From Bacillus sp. es.036 (lineage in GTDB: Bacteria; Bacillota; Bacilli; Bacillales; Guptibacillaceae): 64,000 nucleotides of DNA. The notes beneath the pieces are model-generated. The model saw nothing but the letters and a program-made list of their open reading frames with translations. It was not told the origin of the DNA and searched no databases. A program made the translations under genes and the position numbers. This document shows positions 16,561-25,103 of this stretch, one piece after another; position 1 is the stretch's first letter; every line of letters begins with the position of its first letter. The stretch lies in NCBI RefSeq assembly GCF_002563635.1, contig NZ_PDIZ01000001.1:1984001-2048000 (forward strand), written 5' to 3'.

Positions 16561-17652
16561 TTAGATAGCCTGAAAACGATCCGGACGAAATTGACCAATT
16601 GCAATTTGTTGGGGAACCTGATCAATTTCATCCGCTACGATTTTTGCCGTAATTGGGCTAAGTAAAATTCCATTTCGATAATGTCCGGTCGCCAAAATAA
16701 CCCTCGGTTTCTCAATTAACTTTCCAATAAGTGGAAAACCATCCTGTGTAGCCGGCCTTAACCCGGCCCATTTATGAAATGGATCCATCTTCTCGAGAAC
16801 AGGCATCACCTTCTTGCTCCACTTTTCGAGACGACCAATCCCATGTTCTGTTACGTTCGTATCAAAATTAGCGATATCCTCTGAGGCACCGACCACAACG
16901 GAACCATTCGCTTTAGCTACCAAATACCCCTGGCTTGTAAAAACAATGTGGTTTAAAGGTGGAGCTTCATATGCACAGATTTGTCCGCGGATCGGATATA
17001 CGGGCAATGTGCAGCCAAGCTCTTTTTCCCAATACATTGACCAGGCCCCTGCTGCAAGAACAACCTGATCACTGTCAATTCGCTCCTGTTTTGTTACAAC
17101 AGCATAACCATCAAGCGTTGCATCTCCCACATATTCGATGACATGAACACCTAGATTACGGCAGGCTTGTAAAAGAGCCGCCACATAGCCAGGGGCATAA
17201 ATATGAGACTCTTCGGGACACCATAAAGCGGCAACAACATCTCTAGAGAGCCCTGGTTCTTTAACGCTTACTTCTTCAGCGCTTAAGATCGTCGATTCAA
17301 CGTTAAACTTTCTTTGCCATGCCTGTTTTGTTTCAAGAGAAAGACGGTCGGCTTCATGATAAATACAATAAAGACTACCACTTTCATTGTACTCAAAATC
17401 AATATCCGAATGACGTTTGACCTCTTCTTGCCATTTAGGAAAAATCTGCAAACTCCTTTGGCATAGTCGGAAAAAATCGTCAGGGTCTTCTTCAATTTCA
17501 GAATATGGAGCAAGCATTCCTGCTGCTGCACCAGAAGCCTGTCCACCACATTGCTGCGCTTCGACCACAGTAACGTTATGTCCTCTTCTTTGACATTCAA
17601 ATGCAATGGATAAACCGATCACTCCGCCACCAATAATCGTGATTCTAGCCAT
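16561..17652 (-). CDS. thiO: Glycine oxidase
   Basis: FAD-dependent oxidase that converts glycine to dehydroglycine, the glycine-derived part of the thiazole ring. 363 residues. The dinucleotide-binding motif is ITIIGGGVIGLSIAFE at 4-19, then GGQASGAAAGMLAPYSE, and a C-terminal GHYRNGILLSPITAK typical of DAO-family enzymes. Start behind ggaggatc. Placed between thiG and thiD in the operon. Confidence 0.94.
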   Translation of the reverse strand: MARITIIGGGVIGLSIAFECQRRGHNVTVVEAQQCGGQASGAAAGMLAPYSEIEEDPDDFFRLCQRSLQIFPKWQEEVKRHSDIDFEYNESGSLYCIYHEADRLSLETKQAWQRKFNVESTILSAEEVSVKEPGLSRDVVAALWCPEESHIYAPGYVAALLQACRNLGVHVIEYVGDATLDGYAVVTKQERIDSDQVVLAAGAWSMYWEKELGCTLPVYPIRGQICAYEAPPLNHIVFTSQGYLVAKANGSVVVGASEDIANFDTNVTEHGIGRLEKWSKKVMPVLEKMDPFHKWAGLRPATQDGFPLIGKLIEKPRVILATGHYRNGILLSPITAKIVADEIDQVPQQIAIGQFRPDRFQAI

Positions 17653-17667
17653 ATAGATCCTCCTTTC

Positions 17668-18429
17668 TTAGCTTTGTATCGGACTACTCGCCGTCGCATA
17701 CTTCTTTTTAGAAATTCTACCTGCGCTATAGGACAACCTTCCAGCTTGAATCGCATGTTTTACAGCCTCTGCCATCATAACTGGGTTTCTCGCTTTTGCT
17801 ATCGCTGTATTTAACAGCACGCCATCTGCGCCGAGTTCCATTGCCTCTGTAACATCAGCTGCACTTCCAAGACCAGCATCTACGATCACTGGCACTGTAA
17901 GCTTCTCAGTAATCCGTTCAATATTATAAGGATTTAAAATACCAAGACCTGTACCAATGGGAGACCCACCTGGCATCACTGCCGCGGCACCAGCTTCTTG
18001 TAATCGATAACAAAGTGCAGGATCATCTGATGTGTACGGCAAGACAATAAACCCTTCGTTCGCTAAGATTTCTGTTGCTTTTAGAGTTTCGATTGGATCA
18101 GGAATGAGCATTTTTTCATCTTGGCTCACTTCGATCTTAATCCAATCACTTAGTCCAGATGCTTTTGCTAAACGAGCGATTCGAATCGCTTCTTCTGCTG
18201 ATGTTGCACCTGAAGTATTCGGTAAATATTGAAATGGTTTTTCGATGTGTTGAAGGATCGCATCTTCGTCTGGTGCTGAAAGATTCACTCTTCGAATCGC
18301 GAACGTGAGAACCTCCGCTTCGGAAACCTCAATCGCCTTGTTTTGAACATATGGATTTGGGTATCTTCCTGTGCCTAGAAAAAGCCTCGATGATAATTGT
18401 TTACCAGCTATTGTTAATTTGTTAGTCAT
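17668..18429 (-). CDS. thiG: Thiazole synthase
   Basis: Forms the thiazole phosphate from DXP, dehydroglycine and ThiS thiocarboxylate. 253 residues, TIM barrel. [13 protein letters not shown] is near the N-terminus, the Schiff-base lysine region is [16 protein letters not shown], and the phosphate-binding parts are [12 protein letters not shown] and [12 protein letters not shown]. It starts 4 bases after thiS, behind ggtggagg. Confidence 0.95.
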   Translation of the reverse strand: MTNKLTIAGKQLSSRLFLGTGRYPNPYVQNKAIEVSEAEVLTFAIRRVNLSAPDEDAILQHIEKPFQYLPNTSGATSAEEAIRIARLAKASGLSDWIKIEVSQDEKMLIPDPIETLKATEILANEGFIVLPYTSDDPALCYRLQEAGAAAVMPGGSPIGTGLGILNPYNIERITEKLTVPVIVDAGLGSAADVTEAMELGADGVLLNTAIAKARNPVMMAEAVKHAIQAGRLSYSAGRISKKKYATASSPIQS

Positions 18430-18433
18430 TTAC

Positions 18434-18631
18434 TCAACCTCCACCTACAAAGTGAACAAGTTCAATTTTCATGCCATCTTGTACATTGATATCTTTCCAG
18501 TTCGATCGATCAATAATTGTCCCATCTACCTCTGTTACAACCAGACCTTCTTGCAAACCAAAATGCTTCACAACATCCTTCAACGTAATCACGTCTAGAT
18601 GGTGCTCATCGCCATTTATTTGTAATCTCAC
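18434..18631 (-). CDS. thiS: Sulfur carrier protein ThiS
   Basis: 65-residue ubiquitin-like carrier ending in VGGG. The C-terminal Gly-Gly is adenylated and converted to a thiocarboxylate that gives sulfur to ThiG. The start overlaps thiE as ATGA. The activating enzyme ThiF is absent from this operon. The only ThiF/MoeB-type protein in the window is at 31577-32596. Confidence 0.92.
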   Translation of the reverse strand: MRLQINGDEHHLDVITLKDVVKHFGLQEGLVVTEVDGTIIDRSNWKDINVQDGMKIELVHFVGGG

Positions 18632-19263
18632 TTCTCGATCACCTCACTTTTAATCACTTGCTGAAATAATTCACATGTTCCTTTCACATCGTCACTTCCT
18701 ACTACTTCGCTGATCACACAAATCCGTTTCGCCCCCGCACGTAAGACGTCTGAAACATTGTGTAGTTTAATTCCTCCAATGGCGACAAATGGAATGGAAA
18801 TTTCAGAAGTCACTTCCTTGATATATTCAGTAGTAACAGGGTCTACCACATCGCTTTTACTGTTAGTCGGAAAAATTGGACCTGCCCCGATGTAATCAGC
18901 TCCTCCCTTTTCTGCAGCAAGCGCTTCTTCAATACGATGAGTTGAGATTCCGATTATTTTACCTGGTCCAATGATTTTTCTTGCCGTTTCTAAAGGCAAA
19001 TCATCTTGCCCTAAATGAATACCGTCTGCATCAACAGCTAGAGCGACATCAATATGATCATTAACAATAAACGGTATATTGTACTTTTTTGTTAATGCTT
19101 TTAACTTTAGCGCTTTTTCAAGCACTACTTTTTTTGAATTTGTTTTATCACGTAGCTGAATAATATCCGCTCCACCTCGTATGGCTTCCTCCATTACGTC
19201 GACTAAATCTCGATCTGGATGAAATTCTTCTCCTGTAATCACATATAATTGAAACTGCTTCAT
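18628..19263 (-). CDS. thiE: Thiamine-phosphate synthase
   Basis: Joins HMP-PP and thiazole phosphate to thiamine phosphate. 211 residues with GGADIIQLRDKTNSKK, FIVNDHIDVALAVDADGIHLGQDDLP, IGISTH, DYIGAGPIFPT and FVAIGGI, the standard ThiE blocks. First gene behind the TPP riboswitch, with gaggaag upstream of ATG 19263. Confidence 0.95.
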   Translation of the reverse strand: MKQFQLYVITGEEFHPDRDLVDVMEEAIRGGADIIQLRDKTNSKKVVLEKALKLKALTKKYNIPFIVNDHIDVALAVDADGIHLGQDDLPLETARKIIGPGKIIGISTHRIEEALAAEKGGADYIGAGPIFPTNSKSDVVDPVTTEYIKEVTSEISIPFVAIGGIKLHNVSDVLRAGAKRICVISEVVGSDDVKGTCELFQQVIKSEVIEK

Positions 19264-19342
19264 GACTGGCTTCCTCCATTATCGTTATGACTTACTTCAC
19301 ATTTCTACAAAAATGAGATAAAAGACGCTAGAACGTGAAAAA

Positions 19343-19368
19343 CCCCCATTCCGCGTATGGAATGGGGG
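19343..19368 (-). terminator. TPP-riboswitch terminator
   Basis: Perfect 10-bp stem cccccattcc (19343-19352) with ggaatggggg (19359-19368), followed on the minus strand by ttttt. It lies between the THI-box and thiE, as expected for transcription attenuation. Confidence 0.92.
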
Positions 19369-19384
19369 TAGTATAAAAACACCG

Positions 19385-19490
19385 CTACCGACTTCCCTAC
19401 GCTGGTATCAACCAGATCAGGTTCAAGGGTAAAAGAAATAACGGTTTCTTTTTCTCAGCCTTCCCTTATTTGAAGGCACCCCTAGTCTTA
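19385..19490 (-). promoter_or_regulatory. TPP riboswitch (THI-box)
   Basis: On the minus strand the conserved blocks are visible in order: aggggtgcc, aaggctgagaa, acccttgaacctgatctgg and taccagcgtagggaagt. It controls the thi operon; TPP binding should favour the downstream terminator and shut the operon off. Confidence 0.97.
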
Positions 19491-19544
19491 GAAATTATGA
19501 AATTACTATTATTATGACAAAAAAGCTCTTAGAATTCAAGCTCC

Positions 19545-20732
19545 CTACATGTATAGGGAAGACAAAAAGATGCCTATCGTATTTTGATAAATATCGTTAA
19601 ATTGGCTAACTGGTAAAGGATTCTCTCCTTTCCCGATTTCAACAGTGAAACCAGGTCTTCTAAAATCCTGTATAAACCAATCCTTGTAACCTGCAAAACT
19701 ATCAACATACCGAATGGGTAGATAGCCACTTAAGCGAGAAAATTCTGTTACAAGAATTTCCGACTCAGGGGGTTCAAGACCTTCAAATCCCCAAAAAATC
19801 ACTTCACCCTGTGAATGGAATGCTAGCGCTCTGTCAAACTTCTTTCTTCTAGTTAAATCAGCAATTGCAATTGCTTCTGGTTCAGTAAGCGGGGCTTTTC
19901 CCGGGTAATTTCTTGGAGATGGCTTTGTTGGTTTACGCTCAGCTTCTACTTCCCATTTGGCCGGGTATTGATTATTTAAATCAACACCTCGAATGTTCGC
20001 CTTCCAACGACTAAATTGGTCACTCCCATTGTTAATCTCATTTGCAAGAGAACGATAGGGTTCCTCTTCAGGTAAACCATTAATGACAAGATCAACACCA
20101 TCTGGATTGACCATTGGAACGAGTGACAAAGAAGTGGATTCATAAAGCGGGGGGAGATAGACACCGCTAAGCTGCTGGCTACTTGTTAATTCTTGTGCAT
20201 AATCATCGATAAATTTCATGATTAAAGTTGTCGTTAACCACTCATTTGCGTGGAATGAGCCATTCATGTGAACTTTTTTCACGCCAGTTCCTACCACTAA
20301 TTCCGGAATTGGTTTTCCCATTACTGTCTCACCAATTAGTCCTCTTTTAATAAATGGGTAAACACCAAGGATTTTTCGGATATCCTTAACAAGAGTCCCA
20401 TAATCATAATTTTGATCGGGGTTTATCAGTGACCACGTGACACGAATCGGGATGTTCACTTTCTCACCCGGCTTTAGCGAAAAGGGATTTTGATCATTTA
20501 GCAATAAAACACCGTCTAAAGGCGCACCATACCAACCCGCTATTTTCCATAATGTATCTCCTTGTTTAATCGTATAACTTTTTGTTACATAACCAGGGAT
20601 CTGTATTTGTTCTCCAATCATCAACTGATCAGGATCTTCAAGATTGTTGCTATCTAAAATGAGACGGAGCGGTATTTGAAAGACACGACTATATTTCCAA
20701 AGGCTGTCCCCACTTTTCACCCTAATTTTCAT
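19545..20732 (-). CDS. LysM-containing M14 peptidase (gamma-D-glutamyl-L-diamino acid endopeptidase type)
   Basis: About 395 residues. Two LysM repeats (RVKSGDSLWKYSRVFQIPLR and YTIKQGDTLWKIAGWYGAPL) cover roughly residues 4-95 and bind peptidoglycan. A zinc carboxypeptidase domain follows, with ligands in GSFHANEWLTT and LAFHSQGE and the catalytic Glu in FTVEIGKG. B. subtilis YqgT and the sphaericus endopeptidase I share this design. No signal peptide is seen, which suits a sporulation-related or mother-cell enzyme (inference). Two adjacent ATGs; the second (20732) is better spaced from gggaggg. Confidence 0.9.
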   Translation of the reverse strand: MKIRVKSGDSLWKYSRVFQIPLRLILDSNNLEDPDQLMIGEQIQIPGYVTKSYTIKQGDTLWKIAGWYGAPLDGVLLLNDQNPFSLKPGEKVNIPIRVTWSLINPDQNYDYGTLVKDIRKILGVYPFIKRGLIGETVMGKPIPELVVGTGVKKVHMNGSFHANEWLTTTLIMKFIDDYAQELTSSQQLSGVYLPPLYESTSLSLVPMVNPDGVDLVINGLPEEEPYRSLANEINNGSDQFSRWKANIRGVDLNNQYPAKWEVEAERKPTKPSPRNYPGKAPLTEPEAIAIADLTRRKKFDRALAFHSQGEVIFWGFEGLEPPESEILVTEFSRLSGYLPIRYVDSFAGYKDWFIQDFRRPGFTVEIGKGENPLPVSQFNDIYQNTIGIFLSSLYM

Positions 20733-20865
20733 CATTCACCCTCCCACATGTCATCTCCCTCTTACAATAATATGACTAGAAGGGTGGCCTATGCTTCGTG
20801 AATAAAGCTTTTCTCAGAAGAAGATGTTTATTATCTCCACTTCTATGTTTAGATGCATATAAAAA

Positions 20866-20890
20866 AAACCACGCTTTAAAAGCGTGGTTT
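20866..20890 (-). terminator. Terminator after ltaS-type gene
   Basis: Stem aaaccacgct/agcgtggttt with a T-run on the minus strand, just past the stop of the sulfatase-family gene. Confidence 0.9.
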
Positions 20891-20900
20891 TTCTGGTGGT

Positions 20901-22772
20901 TTATTTTACCTCGGCATCTTCTTGTTGCTCTCCATGCTTTCCTAAGAAACGAAGCAGATCGCCGTACACAATTTTATCTGAGTAAGCAAGGTCTGTTTTT
21001 GCCTTTTCCATGTATGGTTCACAGGCAGCTTTATCCGTTTCTTCTCCGGTTTCCTTATCATAACAAACATTTTTCGTATAAAGGTTATTTTCTGTAATGA
21101 AACTTCCATCACGAAGTATCGTGAAATTATCCTGTTCTTCTGCAAACAGGTCATTACCAAACTTAATCATATCTTTTGTTTCAATTCCGAGAAGGTGCAT
21201 GATTGTAGGTTTCAAATCAATTTGTCCACCCACTTGATCCATTACTTCTCCCTCCTGGCCAGGGATATGGATAATAAGAGGAACCTTTTGTAGTTCTGTC
21301 GATTCAAATGGTGTGATTTCTTTCCCTAGAAACTCGCCCATTGCTTTATTATGGTTCTCAGAGATACCATAGTGATCCCCATACATAACAAAGATTGAAT
21401 CTTCATATAGTCCTTCTTCTTTCATGCGCTCAAAGAATTTTTTAACAGCTTCGTCCTGATAGCGAACCGTTGTGAAAAATCTGTTTACAGTACCATCGTC
21501 TGAAGTCCACTCTGGAATATATTCATCTTCTGATTCAAGAGTGAAAGGGAAATGATTCGTAAGGGTAATATATTTAGCATAGTAAGGTTCTGGCATTGTT
21601 TCTAAATACTTAATGGATTGATCAAAGAAATATTCATCTTTCAATCCCCATCCGATTGAATTATCGGGTGTGACCGTAAAGTCATTAATATCATAGAACT
21701 TATCATATTTAAGGGCATCATACATAACGTCACGATTCCAAAAACTTTTATTATTTGCATGGAAAACGGCATTATAGTAGCCATTTTCACTTAAAATTTC
21801 TGGAGACGCATTGTATTCATTTCCTGAGTGCGTAAAGAACACCGCACCGCTCGGTAGTCCATAAAGAGAATTCTCAAGAATAAACTCAGAGTCGGAAGTT
21901 TTCCCCTGTGCTGTTTGATGATAGAAGTTAGGGAAATAATAACTTTCATCAATAAGATCATTAAGGAATGGGGTAATTTCTTTTCCGTCAACCTCTTCGT
22001 TTATCACGAAACTTTGCGTAGACTCTAGAGATACGAGAATAATGTTTTTGCCTTCTGCTTTACCGAACATTTCAGGGTTTGGTTCAACATGGTTCGCTTT
22101 CACATAGTTTTCAATATCGACAATTTCACTACCGTCGGCAAATGCTCGTTGTGCCTTTGCTTTCGATTGTAGAACAGCATCATAAACATGATAGTTGTAA
22201 GTACCGATATATTTAATAAGCATTTCACGATCAAACGTCCGAGTTAAGAGTTGAGGACGCTCTGTTTCAGCAAGGCCGACATTAATAGCGAAAAGGGCGA
22301 TGGCACTTGCAAATACAATAGCGATTTCTTTTTTCTTAACTGCGTATGTTTTAGTTTTACGTACAAATAGATAAGCTGAGAGAAGTATGATATCTATAAA
22401 TAACAAGAAATCAAAACCGCTTACTAGCTCTGCGATACTGTTACCAAGTTCACCCATGTTATTCGTTTGAAAAAGAAGCGGTATCGTAATAAAGTCTGTA
22501 AATTCTCGGTAGTAGACAACATTTGCAAATAAAATAAATGACCCGACAAAATTAATGATCAGCAATACTCTGTTGCGATACTTAGGTGAGGCAAATAATG
22601 CAAAACCGAGGAATAACAAGACAGAACTAATCGGGTTTAAAAATAAGATAAACCCTTCCATTTTATTTTCAGGTTCAATGTTAAACGCAAATTCATACAC
22701 CAAATACGTTTTTAACCACAGCAAAAATGCTACGACTAGAAAAAACGAATACTTATTTTGTAGCTTTTTCAT
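20901..22772 (-). CDS. yqgS: LtaS-family lipoteichoic acid synthase / glycerolphosphotransferase (YqgS-like)
   Basis: 623-residue polytopic membrane enzyme: about five N-terminal helices in the first ~190 residues, then an extracellular sulfatase-type domain. The catalytic Thr lies in LVSLESTQSF (about 246-255). The metal and substrate residues lie in AVFFTHSGNEYN, NNKSFWNRD and FVMYGDHYGIS. It polymerises glycerol phosphate from phosphatidylglycerol, or primes the chain. Position next to the M14 gene and glcK matches B. subtilis yqgS. Strong aaggaggt site. Confidence 0.92.
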   Translation of the reverse strand: MKKLQNKYSFFLVVAFLLWLKTYLVYEFAFNIEPENKMEGFILFLNPISSVLLFLGFALFASPKYRNRVLLIINFVGSFILFANVVYYREFTDFITIPLLFQTNNMGELGNSIAELVSGFDFLLFIDIILLSAYLFVRKTKTYAVKKKEIAIVFASAIALFAINVGLAETERPQLLTRTFDREMLIKYIGTYNYHVYDAVLQSKAKAQRAFADGSEIVDIENYVKANHVEPNPEMFGKAEGKNIILVSLESTQSFVINEEVDGKEITPFLNDLIDESYYFPNFYHQTAQGKTSDSEFILENSLYGLPSGAVFFTHSGNEYNASPEILSENGYYNAVFHANNKSFWNRDVMYDALKYDKFYDINDFTVTPDNSIGWGLKDEYFFDQSIKYLETMPEPYYAKYITLTNHFPFTLESEDEYIPEWTSDDGTVNRFFTTVRYQDEAVKKFFERMKEEGLYEDSIFVMYGDHYGISENHNKAMGEFLGKEITPFESTELQKVPLIIHIPGQEGEVMDQVGGQIDLKPTIMHLLGIETKDMIKFGNDLFAEEQDNFTILRDGSFITENNLYTKNVCYDKETGEETDKAACEPYMEKAKTDLAYSDKIVYGDLLRFLGKHGEQQEDAEVK

Positions 22773-22844
22773 GTTTTCTTAGTACCTCCTTAGTTGGATA
22801 TAAGGAAAAGCTACCATATCTTTCTACGACCATACATAATCGCT

Positions 22845-22873
22845 ATGATAGTATGTTTTCGAAATTTAATCAA
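22845..22873 (-). promoter_or_regulatory. Candidate SigA promoter for the ltaS-type gene
   Basis: TTGATT (22868-22873) and TATCAT (22845-22850) on the minus strand with a 17-base spacer, about 70 bases upstream of the start. Confidence 0.6.
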
Positions 22874-22994
22874 CTAACTTTTGTCCTTATTTTAGTATTT
22901 CTTTCAACAATTTTTTTGATTCTATTTAGTGCGGCCATTACTAATAACGAATAAGTCGTCCAAAAAGTTTCATCTGTGCAAAAAAATCATAAAA

Positions 22995-23028
22995 AAAGAA
23001 GAGATCAGACTCCACTGATCTCTTCTTT
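22995..23028. terminator. Terminator upstream of ltaS region / after glcK
   Basis: A 14-bp stem, aaagaagagatcag and ctgatctcttcttt, around actcca, with an A-tract on the left giving a T-run on the minus strand. It ends glcK transcription. Confidence 0.85.
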
Positions 23029-23066
23029 ACCCCTATCATGACAGGGATAAACGCGAACAACTAGGA

Positions 23067-24038
23067 CTATTTAACTAATTTAGTTTTAACAAGCCAGGCC
23101 CCACCTATAACGCCAGCATCATTGCCAAGAGTAGCAATTGCGAAATCTGAGCCTTCTTTCACCCTCGGTAAAGCATATTTTTCAAATTGATGCTTTAATG
23201 GTTTTAACAAAGCTTCTCCCGCTTTAGAAACGCCACCTCCAATGACAATCTTAGATGGATTTAAGGCGTTTGCTAAATTAGCAATGGCCAAACCAAGATA
23301 GAACGTAACTTTTTCAACTACTTCTTCAGCGTAAGAATCATTCGCTTCTGCAGCTTCAAAAATGTCACGAGAAGTAAGCTGATTCTGCTCCTTATATGTA
23401 TGATAAAGAACGCTTTCTTGATTAGACGTAAGGTTTTCCATCGCAATCCGAACAATACCAGTTGCAGAAGCAACGGTTTCAAGACAACCCGTTTTACCAC
23501 AGTTACATGAAGCACCGGCTTCAGGAACAGAGGTAATATGTCCAATCTCTCCCGCCATTCCGTTCGTCCCATGTATTATCGTACCATTTGTAATAATGCC
23601 ACCGCCTACTCCAGTTCCAAGCGTTACGCAAAGCAAATCACGAGCACCATCACCTGCACCTCGCCACATTTCTCCGAGTGCAGCAATATTAGCATCATTA
23701 TCAATAATAACCGGTAATCCTGTTTCAACTTCTAGCTTATCTTTTAAAGGAAAGTTCCGCCATCCGATATTAACAGCATGGTAGATAAAACCTGTCTCCA
23801 TCTCAATGAACCCTGGAGCTCCCATGCCAATTCCAGCAAATTTCTCTTTGGCTAATTCCATTTCTTCCATTTTATCGTCGATTGCTCTTGCAATATGCAT
23901 GGTAATATGTCGACCCGCTTCTGATTTATCCGTCGGAATTTCCCATTTCTTTTTAATTTCTCCGTAAAAATCAAGGAAAGCAAGCTTGATTGTTGTGCCT
24001 CCCAGATCCACACCTATGAACCATTTTTCTTCTTTCAT
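23067..24038 (-). CDS. glcK: ROK-family glucokinase
   Basis: Phosphorylates glucose with ATP. About 323 residues. ATP motif [14 protein letters not shown], catalytic region [26 protein letters not shown], and the ROK zinc motif [25 protein letters not shown] (given in part). The frame begins with three consecutive ATG codons; the third (24038) is best spaced from aaaggtgg. In B. subtilis glcK also neighbours yqgQ and yqgS. Confidence 0.94.
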   Translation of the reverse strand: MKEEKWFIGVDLGGTTIKLAFLDFYGEIKKKWEIPTDKSEAGRHITMHIARAIDDKMEEMELAKEKFAGIGMGAPGFIEMETGFIYHAVNIGWRNFPLKDKLEVETGLPVIIDNDANIAALGEMWRGAGDGARDLLCVTLGTGVGGGIITNGTIIHGTNGMAGEIGHITSVPEAGASCNCGKTGCLETVASATGIVRIAMENLTSNQESVLYHTYKEQNQLTSRDIFEAAEANDSYAEEVVEKVTFYLGLAIANLANALNPSKIVIGGGVSKAGEALLKPLKHQFEKYALPRVKEGSDFAIATLGNDAGVIGGAWLVKTKLVK

Positions 24039-24065
24039 CATCATCCACCTTTCATAACCTTGATT

Positions 24066-24815
24066 TTATTTTAAAGGAAAACCTTTCTTTTCGAGAAACT
24101 TTTTCATGTACGTTCGAACAGGACTCGTTAATTTATGAGCCATCATCGCTGTCCAACCACCTGTGCGCTGTCCAGCCGTTCGATCTGTATAATAAGATGA
24201 AATCACTTCATCATATTTGATTAATTCATCTTTAAAAACTTTTTCATTTTGTTCATATTCATCTACGTGATAAATGTTTTCTAGAGGCAAACGCGGTTTA
24301 ATATCAGGTTCCTGATTAGGATATCCTACGCAAAGACCGAACAATGGAATCACGTGTTGAGGTAGATTCAATAAATCATTTACTTTTTCTAGATCATTTC
24401 GAATACCACCAATATAACAAATACCAAGACCCATTGATTCAGCAGCCACGCTTGCATTTTGTGCTGCAAGAGATGCGTCGATTAATCCTACCATGAATTT
24501 TTCAGTAGATTGAACCGTTTCTATAACATCAGTTCCGTGCATTTCTGCCGTAGCATGATGACGGTTAAAATCGGCACAGAATACGAAGAAATGGCCATTC
24601 TCTTCGACGTAACTCTGTCCCCCTGCGAGCTCTGCTATTTGTTTTTTCTTCTCTCTATCTTTCACACCGATAATAGAGTATGCCTGAATATAACTTGACG
24701 TTGACGCAGACTGGGCCGCTTTGACAAGAATATTAATTTGTTCTTCTGTTAGTGGCGTATCTTTAAACGCTCGAATAGATCGATGAGCGAGCATCGTTTC
24801 AATGGTTTCATTCAT
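24066..24815 (-). CDS. NfsA-type NADPH-dependent flavin nitroreductase
   Basis: 249 residues from ATG 24815 (MNETIETMLAHRSIRAF), an FMN-binding nitroreductase. The blocks SASTSSYIQAYSIIGV, ESMGLGICYIGGIRND and LCVGYPNQEPDIKPRLP are typical of the oxygen-insensitive NfsA/NfrA group. A longer frame from 24842 lacks a ribosome site and would run into yqgQ. Inserted between yqgQ and glcK, and overlapping yqgQ by 8 bases, so probably one transcript. Confidence 0.9.
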   Translation of the reverse strand: MNETIETMLAHRSIRAFKDTPLTEEQINILVKAAQSASTSSYIQAYSIIGVKDREKKKQIAELAGGQSYVEENGHFFVFCADFNRHHATAEMHGTDVIETVQSTEKFMVGLIDASLAAQNASVAAESMGLGICYIGGIRNDLEKVNDLLNLPQHVIPLFGLCVGYPNQEPDIKPRLPLENIYHVDEYEQNEKVFKDELIKYDEVISSYYTDRTAGQRTGGWTAMMAHKLTSPVRTYMKKFLEKKGFPLK

Positions 24816-25011
24816 GTTTGTCTCTCTCCTTGTTGATTTCATTTCGTAAGATCATTCTGGCGACGAGGTAATCTTCTTTTTCGAGAATCTTCATTTCATA
24901 TAATTCTTGTACCTCATCTTCCATTAATTCAAGATCTCCAAGTCTGCTACCAGTATAAACGATCATGCCATAGCGTTTTAAAAGTTGTTGTATATCATAA
25001 AATGTTTTCAT
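24808..25011 (-). CDS. yqgQ: YqgQ family small protein
   Basis: 67 residues from ATG 25011 (MKTFYDIQQLLKRYGMIVYTG), with GSRLGDLELMEDEVQELYE, the DUF910 signature. It forms a small helical fold of unknown function. The frame opens upstream to 25098 with a hydrophobic extension not seen in the family, which I excluded. It sits before the nitroreductase and glcK, as in Bacillus. Confidence 0.88.
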   Translation of the reverse strand: MKTFYDIQQLLKRYGMIVYTGSRLGDLELMEDEVQELYEMKILEKEDYLVARMILRNEINKERDKHE

Positions 25012-25072
25012 TTTCCTCACCATTGCTATTATAGCAATCCATACTCTTAAAAAAAATAAATAAGCACAAAAA

Positions 25073-25101
25073 AGGACACATTCTTTAGTAAAGAACATGT
25101 C
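25073..25101 (-). terminator. Terminator after spoVAF
   Basis: Stem ggaca..ttcttt/aaagaa..tgtcc around agt, with a six-T run on the minus strand. Confidence 0.85.
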
Positions 25102-25103
25102 CC

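Noticed and set aside
22727-22954. Plus-strand frame, and a 33-codon hydrophobic frame from 22852, between ltaS-type gene and glcK
   Set aside because: The longer one begins inside the ltaS-type gene. The short one has a membrane-like stretch but no ribosome site, and it covers the ltaS promoter region on the other strand.
25012-25098. Hydrophobic N-terminal extension of YqgQ
   Set aside because: It crosses the spoVAF terminator region, lacks a ribosome site and is not found in the YqgQ family.
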